DNA of 64,000 nt from Paradesertivirga sp966210515 (GTDB lineage Bacteria > Bacteroidota > Bacteroidia > Sphingobacteriales > Sphingobacteriaceae), in assembly GCA_966210515.1 (NCBI GenBank), contig CBIHLM010000002.1:81429-145428 (forward strand), in the 5' to 3' direction. The notes under the pieces were generated by a model. That model worked only from the letters and a program-made list of their open reading frames with translations. It did no database searches and was not told the origin of the DNA. Of the stretch, positions 6,857 through 16,891 are shown piece after piece; within the stretch, counting starts at the first letter, position 1, and each line of letters begins with the position of its first letter. The position numbers and the translations under genes are program-made.

Positions 6857-8347
6857 ATGGGGAATTACATTTTATCGTTTGATCAGGGAACTACCAGTTC
6901 GCGTGCCATCGTATTTTCGAAGGCAGGTGAAATCATTTCCATTGATCAAAGAGAATTTACTCAGATTTACCCGCAGCCAGGCTGGGTTGAGCATGATGCA
7001 CACGAAATTTGGTCTACACAGGTAGCTGTTGCAGCAGAAGCCATAGTCAAAGCAAACCTTCAGGCAATTGATATTGCGGCAATAGGTATTACCAATCAAA
7101 GAGAAACAACAGTTGTTTGGGACAGAGAAACAGGCGAACCTGTTTATAATGCCGTTGTATGGCAAGACAGGCGCACTGCCGAATTTTGCGATGGTTTAAA
7201 AGCGCAGGGAGCCGGAGAAATAATTCAGGAAAAAACAGGGCTGGTTGTTGATGCCTATTTCTCGGCGACAAAAATCAGATGGATACTGGAGAACGTACCT
7301 GGTGTAAAAGAAAAAGCCGCGGCAGGAAAGCTGGCCTTCGGAACGATCGATTCATGGTTAATCTGGAATCTGACTGGTAAGCAGGTTCATGTAACAGACG
7401 TAACTAATGCCAGCCGGACAATGCTTTATAACATCCATACATTATCCTGGGATGAAGAATTGTTAGACTTGTTTGGTGTGCCCTCTTCTATGCTTCCCGA
7501 AGTTCGATCTTCCAGTGAAGTGTACGGCGAAACTGCTGGATCTATATTGGCTGCGAAAATTCCTATTGCTGGAATTGCGGGCGATCAGCAGGCTGCTTTA
7601 TTCGGGCAAATGTGCATCCATAAAGGGATGGTGAAAAATACGTACGGAACAGGTTGTTTCATGCTGATGAATATCGGGGATAAACCAATTCTTTCTAAGA
7701 ATAATCTGGTAACTACAATTGCCTGGAAAATAGGCGAAAATGTTCAGTACGCTTTGGAGGGGAGTATTTTTATTGGCGGAGCAGTAGTGCAATGGTTAAG
7801 AGACGGCCTTGGTATTATTTCTACATCTGCGGAAGTTGAAACTCTTGCTTCAAAAGTAAATGATAACGGAGGCGTATACATGGTTCCTGCTTTTGCTGGA
7901 TTGGGCGCCCCGCACTGGAACCAATATGCACGTGGCACTGTTTTCGGGCTTACCCGCGGCACCAGTAAGGAACATATTTGCAGGGCGGCACTTGAAAGTA
8001 TTGCTTTTCAAACTATGGATGTTTTAAAAGCAATGGAAGCAGATGCCGGAATCAGTATACAAGAACTACGCGTGGATGGCGGTGCAACGACGAACGACCT
8101 CTTGATGCAATTTCAGGCAGATATTTTAAAAGCAAGAGTGGTGAGACCACAAATAACTGAAGTGACAGCAATTGGTGCTGCATATCTGGCCGGTTTAGCT
8201 ATCGGCTTTTGGAAAGATATAGATGAAATACAACAACAATGGCACGTAAACAGGGCCTTCGAAATTAATAGACATTTAGAGACTAATGATATAATTAAGA
8301 ACTGGGGCAAAGCTGTGGGAGCTGTTAATGCCTGGACCGAACGTTAA
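6857..8347 (+). CDS. glpK: Glycerol kinase
   Basis: Phosphorylates glycerol to glycerol-3-phosphate with ATP in the cytoplasm. 496 residues, the standard FGGY-kinase length. Visible signatures: phosphate-binding SFDQGTTSSRAI at the N-terminus, WQDRRTAEFC (about 97-106), AYFSATKIRWIL, the FGGY motif region with AGDQQAALFGQ (about 240), and the C-terminal ATP-binding RVDGGATTNDLLMQFQAD. It begins 27 bases after glpD and precedes glpF, so the three are almost certainly co-transcribed. Confidence 0.97.
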   Translation: MGNYILSFDQGTTSSRAIVFSKAGEIISIDQREFTQIYPQPGWVEHDAHEIWSTQVAVAAEAIVKANLQAIDIAAIGITNQRETTVVWDRETGEPVYNAVVWQDRRTAEFCDGLKAQGAGEIIQEKTGLVVDAYFSATKIRWILENVPGVKEKAAAGKLAFGTIDSWLIWNLTGKQVHVTDVTNASRTMLYNIHTLSWDEELLDLFGVPSSMLPEVRSSSEVYGETAGSILAAKIPIAGIAGDQQAALFGQMCIHKGMVKNTYGTGCFMLMNIGDKPILSKNNLVTTIAWKIGENVQYALEGSIFIGGAVVQWLRDGLGIISTSAEVETLASKVNDNGGVYMVPAFAGLGAPHWNQYARGTVFGLTRGTSKEHICRAALESIAFQTMDVLKAMEADAGISIQELRVDGGATTNDLLMQFQADILKARVVRPQITEVTAIGAAYLAGLAIGFWKDIDEIQQQWHVNRAFEINRHLETNDIIKNWGKAVGAVNAWTER

Positions 8348-8401
8348 CTTAAAGCAATCGTAATCAAAAGCTAACCAATACTTAATTTAAACTTAACCAA
8401 C

Positions 8402-9130
8402 ATGAACCAATTTTGCGCTGAAATGATAGGCACAATGTTCTTGATCCTTTTAGGAAACGGGGTGGTAGCGAACGTAGTGCTGAGCGATACTAAAGGCAAT
8501 AGCGGTGGCTGGATTGTAATTACCAGCGGTTGGGCCCTGGGGGTTTTCACCGGAGTTGTAATTGCTGGTCCCTATAGCGGGGCACATTTAAATCCAGCGG
8601 TTTCAATTGCACTGGCCATTGCCGGCAAATTCAGCTGGGCGGATGTCCCTTTATTCGTGCTGGCTCAGTTTGCCGGTGCAATGATCGGAGCTTTCCTGGT
8701 GTGGCTTATGTATAAAGATCATTTTAAAGCAACTCAAGATCCGGACTTAAAATCAGCGGTATTTTGTACAGCTCCAGCCATCAAAGGTACTTTGTCTAAT
8801 ATAGTTAGCGAGGTTATAGGAACCTTTGTGCTGATTTTTGTGATCTTTTATTTTACAAATGCCGAAATGGGAGATAAGTCACCTATAGGGTTGGGATCCT
8901 TGGGTGCAATACCGGTAACTCTTTTAGTATTGGCAATTGGTTTGTCGCTTGGCGGCACCACTGGCTATGCCATTAATCCGGCCCGGGATTTGGGTCCGCG
9001 GATTATGCATGCTGTTTTGCCAATCCCCAACAAGGGAAATGCAGGCTGGGATTATGCCTGGATACCTGTAGCGGGGCCAGTTTTGGGCGCCTCTTTGGCG
9101 GCCGGTTTATATCTGTTGCTTAAAGTATAG
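8402..9130 (+). CDS. glpF: Glycerol facilitator (aquaglyceroporin)
   Basis: A MIP-family channel for passive glycerol entry across the inner membrane. 242 residues with six membrane helices and both half-helix motifs: HLNPAVSIA (about 63-71) and INPARDLGPR (about 194-203). Asp after the second NPAR is diagnostic of glycerol facilitators as opposed to water-selective aquaporins. It lies 54 bases downstream of glpK in the same direction, and the SusC gene follows after 84 bases without a terminator. Confidence 0.95.
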   Translation: MNQFCAEMIGTMFLILLGNGVVANVVLSDTKGNSGGWIVITSGWALGVFTGVVIAGPYSGAHLNPAVSIALAIAGKFSWADVPLFVLAQFAGAMIGAFLVWLMYKDHFKATQDPDLKSAVFCTAPAIKGTLSNIVSEVIGTFVLIFVIFYFTNAEMGDKSPIGLGSLGAIPVTLLVLAIGLSLGGTTGYAINPARDLGPRIMHAVLPIPNKGNAGWDYAWIPVAGPVLGASLAAGLYLLLKV

Positions 9131-9214
9131 CGTTTCGCTCAATTAAGCAATTTAATACATTGATTTTGATTGCCAGATTTACATATAACCAACCATTAAC
9201 TAAATTAATTTGAT

Positions 9215-12200
9215 ATGAGGAATGCAATACCTTTTTATTGCTTAACAACTCCGTGGCCTAACCATGTAAAATACAGGGCCGGTGTTACCAGCGCGAGAGA
9301 TAGTAGTAAGCGCTTTGGTTCCATCTTTAAACATGGCTTTTGTATTGTGAGCATTGCCGCTTTTTTGCTGATGTTTATGCCTTTTCTATCGCAGGCAAAG
9401 CTGAACGCGGCAAGCTTTAAACAGGAACTGGTAACGGTTAGAGGAACCGTTTCTGACGCTGAAAGTTCTGAGCCGCTCATAAGTGCTGCCATCGTCGACA
9501 ACCAGAATAAAACTCTGGGTGTTACCGATATAGCCGGAAAATTCAGTATTCAGGTTCAGAAGGGTTCGTCGATTACCTTTACCTATTTAGGCTTTACTTC
9601 GAAAACTATTACCATCAATGGAAACGAAAACAACCTGATCGTTAAACTCCAACCCAGCTCATCTGCATTAAATGAGGTGGTAGTTACTGCCCTGGGGATT
9701 AAAAGAGAAGAAAAAGCATTGGGGTATTCGGCAACAACTGTAAAAGGGGAACAGTTAACCGAAGCATTGTCAAACAACTGGACCGATGCACTGTCGGGAA
9801 AAGTTGCAGGCTTAAATTTAGTCCGCTCTAACGGCGGACCTTCAGGCTCTAACAAAATTATTTTGCGGGGCGAAAGCAATTTAACAGGTGATAATGATGC
9901 TTTAATAGTGGTTGATGGAGTGGTTATTAATCATGGTAGTGGGCGATCTACAGGTTACGGCGGTTCGAGTTATTTGAGCGAAGAAACTCCGGTAGATTTT
10001 GGTAGTAGCTTAAATGATATCAACCCCGAGGATATCGAAAGTGTTACGGTATTAAAAGGACCAGGTGCGGCTGCATTGTACGGTCAGCGTGGCGCCAATG
10101 GTGCAATTATCATAACTACAAAAGCGGGTAAGCCAAAACAGAAAGGAATAGGAGTTACGTTTAACTCGAATACCTCAATGGAATCGGTTAACCGTTGGCC
10201 GGAACTGCAGTATGAGTACGGACAAGGGGTAGATGGCGCCAGTCATTACTCTTATAACGCATCCGAAGACGGGCCAAGTACCCGCAGTACAAGTTCTGCA
10301 TGGGGACCAAGATTTGATGGTCAGGAATTTTATCAGTACGATCCCGTAACGCATACCCAATCAACGGTAAGGACTCCCTGGATTGCTTATCCCAACGATT
10401 CGAAACGATTTTTTGAGACCGGAAAAACCTTTACTAATTCAGTAACCATCGACGGTGGAACGGATAAAACTTCTGCTCGATTTTCTTTTACCAACCTGAC
10501 AAATAGCTGGATCATTCCTAATACCGGTTATGATAGAAATACAGTTGCACTTTCGGTGAATTCGAAAATCAGCGACAAATTGCAGATTTCAAGTAAAGTT
10601 AATTATACAAATAAATCGAGTGATAATTTACCTTCGACGGGGTATAATAACCAGTCAATTATGTACTGGTATCTTTTCTGGGAGCCCAACGCCTCGATTG
10701 ATTGGCTAAAAGATTACTGGATGCCGGGTAGAGAGAATATATCGCAAAGCTACCCTTTTAGTAGTTTTCCTGATAATCCATATCTTATTGCAAATCAAAT
10801 GCTTAATAAATCTAACCGGCATGGAATTACCGGAAATGTGCAGGCAAGCTATAATCTCACCAAGAACCTGAGTTTAATGGTGAGAACAGCAATGGATTTT
10901 GCTTATGATAAGCGCTCGCAACAAAGACCTTACGATACTGAAAAGTTCAAAAAGGGAATGTATCGTACCCAGAATATTTTCTCGCAGGAAATGAATAGCG
11001 ACTTTTTGTTGAGATACAATACAAACCTTAGTAAAGATGTCGAGTTCTCTGTATCTGCTGGAGGTAGCATGCTCAAAAATAATTATAATAAAGATGAGCT
11101 AAGGGCCGATTCTTTATTGTATCCCGGTGTATTTAAAATGGCAAATAATGCCGGAGCTATATTACCGGTTCCTTTTGTAAGCAGATATGCAATTAATAGC
11201 TTTTATGGATTGCTAACAACCAGTTATAAAAAGTTTCTTTACCTGGATATAACCGCTCGTAATGACTGGAGCAGTATTCTTGCTTCTCCTTTAGGAACAG
11301 ACAATATATCGTTCTTTTATCCCTCTATAAACGGAAGTATTATTTTTTCAGAATGGTTAAACTTACCGAAAGCTATAAGTTTTGCAAAGTTAAGAGGGTC
11401 TATAGCAGGAGTAGGAAGTGGTAGTTCAAAACCTTATCAAACATCTGTAACATATGCTTCGGACAATACATATCCCGGTGGTGGTTTGTATAATGAAACA
11501 ACCTTAGCGAATCCAAATTTGCAGTCTTTGTTCACCACGAGTTATGAAGTTGGGGCTGATTTAAGGCTTTTCCAAAACCGCTTAGGCTTTGATGTGGCGG
11601 TATATCAGGGCGATACCAGAAATCAGATATTAACATCAACTTTGGATGCATCATCAGGGGTAAGATCTATTATCGTTAACTCTGGTAAAGTAAGAAACAA
11701 GGGTATTGAAGTTGCCGCGAATGGTACGCCCATTAAGATAAAAAACGGCCTTACCTGGACCGTGAATACCACGTTTTCAGCCAATCGCAATGAAGTGCTT
11801 TCTATGCCGGCTGATTTGCCGCAGTTAATACTTCAAAGTGGCCCGGGTAGCCGTGGTGCAATTATCGCGAACATCGGCGGAAGTATGGGCGATCTTTTTG
11901 GAAGAGGATATGAACGTTCTCCTGACGGGCAGATTGTGTATGAGAGCGGATATCCTGTAATAACAGAAGGTATGCAGTACATCGGCAACACCAACCCTAA
12001 GTGGAAATCAAGTATTGGCAATAACTTCAGATACAAACAATTTTCAACCAGCTTTTTGTTCGATGCCCAGTTTGGAGCAGTGGCTTATTCTTTGTCGCAG
12101 GCAGTACTTGCCGAGCAGGGAAAAACTGCGAATACTCTGCCTGGTCGGTATAATGGAATAATAGGAAATGGTGTGATCAAAAACGGCGATGGAACTTATA

Positions 12201-12532
12201 GTAAAAATGATGTCATAGGACAGGATGCCTGGACTTATTATACAGCACATATGGGCCGCGATAATGTGGAAGGTGCTACTTATTCTACCGATTTTCTAAA
12301 ATTGAGAGAAGCCAGGCTCGACTATTCTTTTTCGGCTAAGCAGATTAAAAGACTTGGTTTGCAAAGAGCGGTAATTGGTATATATGGTCGTGATTTATTG
12401 ATGTTCACCAAATGGCCTGTTTTTGATCCTGAATTTGGAACCTTAAGTGGTGCCGAGATTAACAAGGGTTTTGAATATGGACAGTTCCCTTCGACCAGGA
12501 CCTTTGGTTTAAATTTAGTAATTGGTATATAA
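9215..12532 (+). CDS. SusC/RagA-family TonB-dependent outer-membrane transporter (glp locus)
   Basis: 1105 residues. A long N-terminal region with a signal-type hydrophobic segment (about 44-61, IVSIAAFLLMFMPFLSQA) leads into a carboxypeptidase-like regulatory domain (about 72-150, TVRGTVSDAESSEPL), then a plug domain containing LNEVVVTALGIKREEKALGYS (about 151-171) and the SusC signature VLKGPGAAALYGQRGANGAIIITTK (about 281-305), then a 22-strand barrel. There is no STN domain, so no direct anti-sigma signalling is implied. SusC proteins import oligomers handed over by a SusD lid. What is unusual is its position directly behind glpDKF, inside what looks like the same operon, which points to a glycerol- or G3P-containing substrate rather than a glycan. 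Confidence 0.93.
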   Translation: MRNAIPFYCLTTPWPNHVKYRAGVTSARDSSKRFGSIFKHGFCIVSIAAFLLMFMPFLSQAKLNAASFKQELVTVRGTVSDAESSEPLISAAIVDNQNKTLGVTDIAGKFSIQVQKGSSITFTYLGFTSKTITINGNENNLIVKLQPSSSALNEVVVTALGIKREEKALGYSATTVKGEQLTEALSNNWTDALSGKVAGLNLVRSNGGPSGSNKIILRGESNLTGDNDALIVVDGVVINHGSGRSTGYGGSSYLSEETPVDFGSSLNDINPEDIESVTVLKGPGAAALYGQRGANGAIIITTKAGKPKQKGIGVTFNSNTSMESVNRWPELQYEYGQGVDGASHYSYNASEDGPSTRSTSSAWGPRFDGQEFYQYDPVTHTQSTVRTPWIAYPNDSKRFFETGKTFTNSVTIDGGTDKTSARFSFTNLTNSWIIPNTGYDRNTVALSVNSKISDKLQISSKVNYTNKSSDNLPSTGYNNQSIMYWYLFWEPNASIDWLKDYWMPGRENISQSYPFSSFPDNPYLIANQMLNKSNRHGITGNVQASYNLTKNLSLMVRTAMDFAYDKRSQQRPYDTEKFKKGMYRTQNIFSQEMNSDFLLRYNTNLSKDVEFSVSAGGSMLKNNYNKDELRADSLLYPGVFKMANNAGAILPVPFVSRYAINSFYGLLTTSYKKFLYLDITARNDWSSILASPLGTDNISFFYPSINGSIIFSEWLNLPKAISFAKLRGSIAGVGSGSSKPYQTSVTYASDNTYPGGGLYNETTLANPNLQSLFTTSYEVGADLRLFQNRLGFDVAVYQGDTRNQILTSTLDASSGVRSIIVNSGKVRNKGIEVAANGTPIKIKNGLTWTVNTTFSANRNEVLSMPADLPQLILQSGPGSRGAIIANIGGSMGDLFGRGYERSPDGQIVYESGYPVITEGMQYIGNTNPKWKSSIGNNFRYKQFSTSFLFDAQFGAVAYSLSQAVLAEQGKTANTLPGRYNGIIGNGVIKNGDGTYSKNDVIGQDAWTYYTAHMGRDNVEGATYSTDFLKLREARLDYSFSAKQIKRLGLQRAVIGIYGRDLLMFTKWPVFDPEFGTLSGAEINKGFEYGQFPSTRTFGLNLVIGI

Positions 12533-12542
12533 ACTGATAGAA

Positions 12543-13994
12543 ATGAAAAAGAACATAAAGATATATCTGTTCTCAATAGGGGTTTTTACCTTATCAATCC
12601 TGATAAGCTCGTGTACAAAAGATTTTGTAGAAATAAATACAAACCCAAACACAAGTGAGTTTGCTTTGCCTCAGGCCTTACTGCCCCGGGCAATTACAGA
12701 GGTGGTATCTGCAAACATGAACCGCAGTCAGCGTATAACTAACGAGTTGATGCAGGTTTCAGTAAACATGGGTGATACAGAAGGTAAATTCTTCAGATAT
12801 GAAGTTAGAACAGGTGAGGCTGATTATTTGTGGAATGCCTGGTATACACAATTAACGAACTTCAAAGATGTATATAAAGGCGGTGAAGATAATTTGAATA
12901 ATTCTTACATGGGTATTTCTCTGATCTGTCAGGCCTGGGTATATTCATTACTGACCGATACTTATGGAGATGTGCCTTACTTTAATTCTAACAAAGCTAA
13001 AGAGGGGATTTATCTGCCAGCTTTCGACAGGCAGAGAGAAATTTATGAAGATCTTTTCTTGAAATTGGAACAAGCAAACGAGTTATTAAAAGCCGAATCG
13101 AAAATTGTGCCGACAAGTGATCCAATTTATGGGGGAGATATTAAAAAGTGGAGAAAGTTTGGAAATTCATTGTATTTACGGTTGTTGCTTAGGGTTTCCG
13201 GAAAGACAGAACTTAATGCTATAGCAAAAATCAAAGAGATAGTAGATACTAAAGCATCTGATTATCCTTTAATAAGCAGTAATGACGAGTCTGCGATTCT
13301 TAGCTGGACAGGGACAGCGCCTTACGTTTCACCGTTTGCATCCTGGCGTACAGGCGACTGGGCTGGTCCAAAACTCGCTAGCTTTTTTGTGGATAATTTG
13401 AATGAACGCAGCGATCCGAGGATTTCTAAATGGGCTACCCTATATCAGGGAGAGTATGCCGGCGTACCCAGTGGCTACGCTCCGGGGCAGGCACCCGAAG
13501 GTAAATCTTCCTTTTTAGCAGCTCTTCAAAAAGAGCCATTACTGGGGAATATTATGAATTATGCCGAAGTTCAGTTCATTTTAGCTGAAGCAGCTGCTAA
13601 AGGCTGGATAACTTCTAAAAATGCCAAAATGTCTTATGAAACCGGTATAAGTAGTGCTATCACTCTTTGGGGGCATACTGTGCCGGCAGGTTATATGGGC
13701 TTTCAGAAAGTTAAGTGGGAGGATAGTTATGATCTGGAAACAAAGATGGAATTGATCCATATGCAGAAATATTATGCCTTGTTCTTTACAGATCTGCAAC
13801 AATGGTTTGAATACCGCCGTACTGGCCATCCTGTTCTACCAAAAGGCGCAGGCCTTGAAAATGGTGGTATAATGCCGGCAAGGTTGAATTACCCTGTATA
13901 CATTCAATCTGCAAACGGGGTCAATTACCAGAACGCCGTTGCTTCACAGGGAGAAGACAAGATTAGCACGCTGGTTTGGTGGCAAAAACCTTAA
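12543..13994 (+). CDS. SusD/RagB-family surface lipoprotein (glp locus)
   Basis: 483 residues from the ATG at 12543; a TTG seven codons upstream overlaps the susC end and is not needed. The lipoprotein signal ends LSILISSCTKDF, so the mature protein is acylated on that Cys and exposed at the surface. The alpha-helical TPR-like body contains LICQAWVYSLLTDTYGDVPYF, and the C-terminus contains QQWFEYRRTGHPVLP, as in the SusD_2-type family. It acts as the binding lid of the SusC transporter encoded 10 bases upstream. The ligand is unknown; the neighbours suggest a glycerophosphodiester or glycerol polymer. Confidence 0.9.
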   Translation: MKKNIKIYLFSIGVFTLSILISSCTKDFVEINTNPNTSEFALPQALLPRAITEVVSANMNRSQRITNELMQVSVNMGDTEGKFFRYEVRTGEADYLWNAWYTQLTNFKDVYKGGEDNLNNSYMGISLICQAWVYSLLTDTYGDVPYFNSNKAKEGIYLPAFDRQREIYEDLFLKLEQANELLKAESKIVPTSDPIYGGDIKKWRKFGNSLYLRLLLRVSGKTELNAIAKIKEIVDTKASDYPLISSNDESAILSWTGTAPYVSPFASWRTGDWAGPKLASFFVDNLNERSDPRISKWATLYQGEYAGVPSGYAPGQAPEGKSSFLAALQKEPLLGNIMNYAEVQFILAEAAAKGWITSKNAKMSYETGISSAITLWGHTVPAGYMGFQKVKWEDSYDLETKMELIHMQKYYALFFTDLQQWFEYRRTGHPVLPKGAGLENGGIMPARLNYPVYIQSANGVNYQNAVASQGEDKISTLVWWQKP

Positions 13995-14021
13995 AAAATG
14001 TATCAAGAAAATACTCAGATC

Positions 14022-15575
14022 ATGAAAACGAGATTTATATATTTCATTTTATTTTGCCTTTCATTTATATGGTCCGCTTGCGAAAAGCATAACTATGCGG
14101 ATGGTGTATTAAGTCCTATAACCTCAATAGAGGATGTACGCAGCCTTTATAAGGGAACAGATGTGGTACTCACCAAACAGAACATGATGGGCGCCCATCA
14201 GATTACTGGTGTTGTAATTTCAGATCCGGCTAATGGAAACGCTCCTTCGGGTGTCATAATTCTTCAGCAAACCAGGAGAAAAAAGACCAGGGGTATATCC
14301 ATTCCGCTCGAAAGCGCTTTAGATTATCAGGCGGGAGATTCACTTCTCTTGAATATTGAAGGTGCAGTTTTGAAAAGAGTGAGCGGATCGCTTCAAATTA
14401 CCGGCCTGTCCGATGCTTCTATTCAGAAAATATCGTCGGATAATCCAGCTGCCGTACAGTCTGTATCCAGTCTTACTATAAATGCGAGGCCTGGTGATTA
14501 TGAAAGTACCCTGGTACAGGTAAAATCAGGAATTATTAGTCCTGAGCCTGCTTTTGGAGATACATTTGCCGGAGATAAGTTAATTGTGAATGGTGCCGAA
14601 AGTATCTCTCTGCACACAGAAGCTGCTGCAAGTATCGCTTCATCACCTATACCTGCAAGTGCTTCGTTCTCGGGGATTCTTGTTGTTCATCAATCTGCTT
14701 CTGATGTATCGCCTGTTTTGCAGATCTGGCCACGTAGCATTAATGATATCACAGATATAATAGCACCACCCGATCCAAATGCTGAGCTAGGCGAAAATGC
14801 GGTTCTTATTACCGGCTATATTAATGATACCAAAGGTGCCGACGGAAACTATGAGTATTTTCAGTTTAGGGCTACAGAGGACATCGACTTTGAAAAAACT
14901 CCGATGGCTGTACTTACCTGTACAAATGCGGGTACGGCTACCCCTAATGCCGGTGCTGCCCCTGCAGAGGGATGGGCGACCGGTGGCGGAAGAACCTACA
15001 AGTTTAATTTAACATCGGGCACAGTAGCTAAAGGTGACTTCTTCTATGTAGGAGGCAGTAATAAAAGGATTAACGGACCTAACACAACTGATATCAGTTC
15101 AGCGAAATGGATCAAAACAATTGCGTATACAACCAATGATGGCGATGGCATTGGACTAAAAAGTTCTGGTCTGCTTCCGAATAGCGGCAACGCCGGAGGA
15201 ATTGCAATATTTGATGGTATAAATGTAACGGAATCATCCATTCCTATGGATGCAGTTTTCTTTGGTGGCACTAGTAAAACTACCATTTTTGATGCTGTTA
15301 ATCTCAGAGGATATCGCATCCCAAATAATGATCATTACAGCATCGTGGACGCTGCTTCTGTTCAGCAACCTTTCTTTTTCCAGGGAACGAATCAATATAT
15401 AATACCACATATAACGCCAACAGATTTGGGTGCCTTTGTAAAGCTTGGTGGTACGTTTGATTTAAGTGCTAATACCTGGACTACAGCAAGAGGACATGTG
15501 TTTTATACACTTTCAGCTACTTCAGAATTGTCCGAGATTCAAACAGGATCTGATGTAACGGTGCTTGCAGATTAG
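14022..15575 (+). CDS. DUF5689-domain surface lipoprotein
   Basis: 517 residues from the ATG at 14022, which starts a clean lipoprotein signal (IYFILFCLSFIWSACEKHN); an ATG at 13998 would add eight polar residues before it. The N-terminal part (about 30-240: ITSIEDVRSLYKG, MMGAHQITGVVISDPANGN) matches DUF5689, a Bacteroidota domain often found after SusD genes. The C-terminal half (about 255-517) is beta-rich with no recognisable family and may be a binding module. It is the third protein of the SusCD cassette and sits directly before a terminator, so it probably assists ligand capture at the surface. No catalytic motif is seen. Confidence 0.7.
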   Translation: MKTRFIYFILFCLSFIWSACEKHNYADGVLSPITSIEDVRSLYKGTDVVLTKQNMMGAHQITGVVISDPANGNAPSGVIILQQTRRKKTRGISIPLESALDYQAGDSLLLNIEGAVLKRVSGSLQITGLSDASIQKISSDNPAAVQSVSSLTINARPGDYESTLVQVKSGIISPEPAFGDTFAGDKLIVNGAESISLHTEAAASIASSPIPASASFSGILVVHQSASDVSPVLQIWPRSINDITDIIAPPDPNAELGENAVLITGYINDTKGADGNYEYFQFRATEDIDFEKTPMAVLTCTNAGTATPNAGAAPAEGWATGGGRTYKFNLTSGTVAKGDFFYVGGSNKRINGPNTTDISSAKWIKTIAYTTNDGDGIGLKSSGLLPNSGNAGGIAIFDGINVTESSIPMDAVFFGGTSKTTIFDAVNLRGYRIPNNDHYSIVDAASVQQPFFFQGTNQYIIPHITPTDLGAFVKLGGTFDLSANTWTTARGHVFYTLSATSELSEIQTGSDVTVLAD

Positions 15576-15600
15576 CAGGCGTATCAATTTAACCATTAAC

Positions 15601-15644
15601 CTGCATTAGCTCTTCAATCGGGAAAGCTAATGCAGCTCTTTTTT
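15601..15644 (+). terminator. Intrinsic terminator ending the glpDKF-susCD unit
   Basis: Perfect 11-bp stem CTGCATTAGCT (15601-15611) / AGCTAATGCAG (15625-15635) followed by CTCTTTTTT. It separates the transporter unit from the phosphodiesterase unit, although read-through is possible since the next gene starts only 37 bases later. Confidence 0.85.
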
Positions 15645-15680
15645 GATAGAATATTATAAAGGGAGAGCTAACCATATTGT

Positions 15681-16874
15681 ATGAAGAAAATCGTTTACTG
15701 CTTTGTTGGGCTTTTTTTTATAATTGCTTCCTGTAAGAAGAATCCTGACGACTCTGCAAACAAGTTAGCACAAGTTATTCCTTTACAGTCCCCGGTTCCT
15801 GATGCCTTTTTTACTGATCTTTCTAAAGTGGGAAACGGTTTGGCTTCTCCGGTAATAATGGATCGCTTAATAGCAATGCTTGATGCTGCTCCACAGGGTT
15901 CCTCTGTGTCTTTATGTATCTTCGAGTTTGATCATGCAGGAGTGATAGACGCCCTGAAAAGAGCAAGCGATCGGGGTGTGATATTAAGGTTAATGATCGA
16001 TATGAGTCGTGAAGAAACCATAGCGCAAAACCCACCCACAATTTCAAAGCTCAGAAGCTTTATAAATTCGAGTTCTGAGGTTGTTGTTATTAAAAGTGAT
16101 GCAGGTACATCCTCTATCAATCACAATAAATTTGTTCTGTTCTCCCAGCTTGAAACCAAGAGCGGAAAGGTCGAAAACGTAATATTTCAAACCTCTCATA
16201 ACTTCACTGTTGACGACACAAAAAAGATTCAGGATGTTGTTATCCTTTCTCAAAAAGGATTGTATGACGCTTATCTTGCTTATTGGAATGATATGAAGGC
16301 CAAAGCTGAGAATGGTATGAAAGATTATTACTACAAAGAGTATGACAATCCGGTTACAGGGTTAACTGCTTGCTTTTTTCCGAAAAGAAGAGATGGTGCC
16401 ACTTACGGAGCTGATATTATCATTGAAATCTTAGATGCTATCACCGAGCCTACCACCGCATTGATCAGGATTGGTATGTCGGATTGGGTTGCTTCCCGTA
16501 TCAATATCGTACAAAAGTTGGACGAACTTTTAGCTCAGGGTGCAACTATCGAAGTCATTGTAAAAAGTAAAGCCGATCAGGAGATACTGGACGGATTAGA
16601 GAACCTCCGAATAAAAGGAGCTTATGTTAAAATTTATAACCTTACTTATTCCAATCAGGTAAAAATCAATATACACTCGAAATTTATGCTGATCAGGGGG
16701 GAATGGAAAGGAGAGCAATGCGATCTTCTCGTTACCGGAAGTCATAATTTTACAACAAACGCACTTCGGTATAACAATGAAGCCTTGCTGATATTGAAAA
16801 ATCATAACGACTTTTTCAGTACCTATATGAAGGTTTATGATGACATGAAGAAATTACCCGGTCTAGTTAAATAA
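15681..16874 (+). CDS. Phospholipase D-like lipoprotein
   Basis: 397 residues with a lipoprotein signal (FVGLFFIIASCKKN), so a membrane-anchored enzyme outside the cytoplasm. Two PLD-type catalytic half-sites are visible: His148-x-Lys150 (INHNKFVLF) followed by TSHNFT, and His332-x-Lys334 (NIHSKFMLI) followed by GSHNFT. In both, the Asp expected five residues after the Lys is replaced (Ser155, Arg339), so the canonical HxK(x)4D is incomplete. PLD-superfamily enzymes cleave phosphodiesters such as phospholipid head groups, cardiolipin or nucleic acid. First gene of a six-gene unit that ends in a Gfo/Idh/MocA gene. Cleavage of phospholipid or teichoic-type phosphodiesters is inferred from context. 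Confidence 0.8.
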   Translation: MKKIVYCFVGLFFIIASCKKNPDDSANKLAQVIPLQSPVPDAFFTDLSKVGNGLASPVIMDRLIAMLDAAPQGSSVSLCIFEFDHAGVIDALKRASDRGVILRLMIDMSREETIAQNPPTISKLRSFINSSSEVVVIKSDAGTSSINHNKFVLFSQLETKSGKVENVIFQTSHNFTVDDTKKIQDVVILSQKGLYDAYLAYWNDMKAKAENGMKDYYYKEYDNPVTGLTACFFPKRRDGATYGADIIIEILDAITEPTTALIRIGMSDWVASRINIVQKLDELLAQGATIEVIVKSKADQEILDGLENLRIKGAYVKIYNLTYSNQVKINIHSKFMLIRGEWKGEQCDLLVTGSHNFTTNALRYNNEALLILKNHNDFFSTYMKVYDDMKKLPGLVK

Positions 16875-16891
16875 TTATAAAAGTTAACAGG

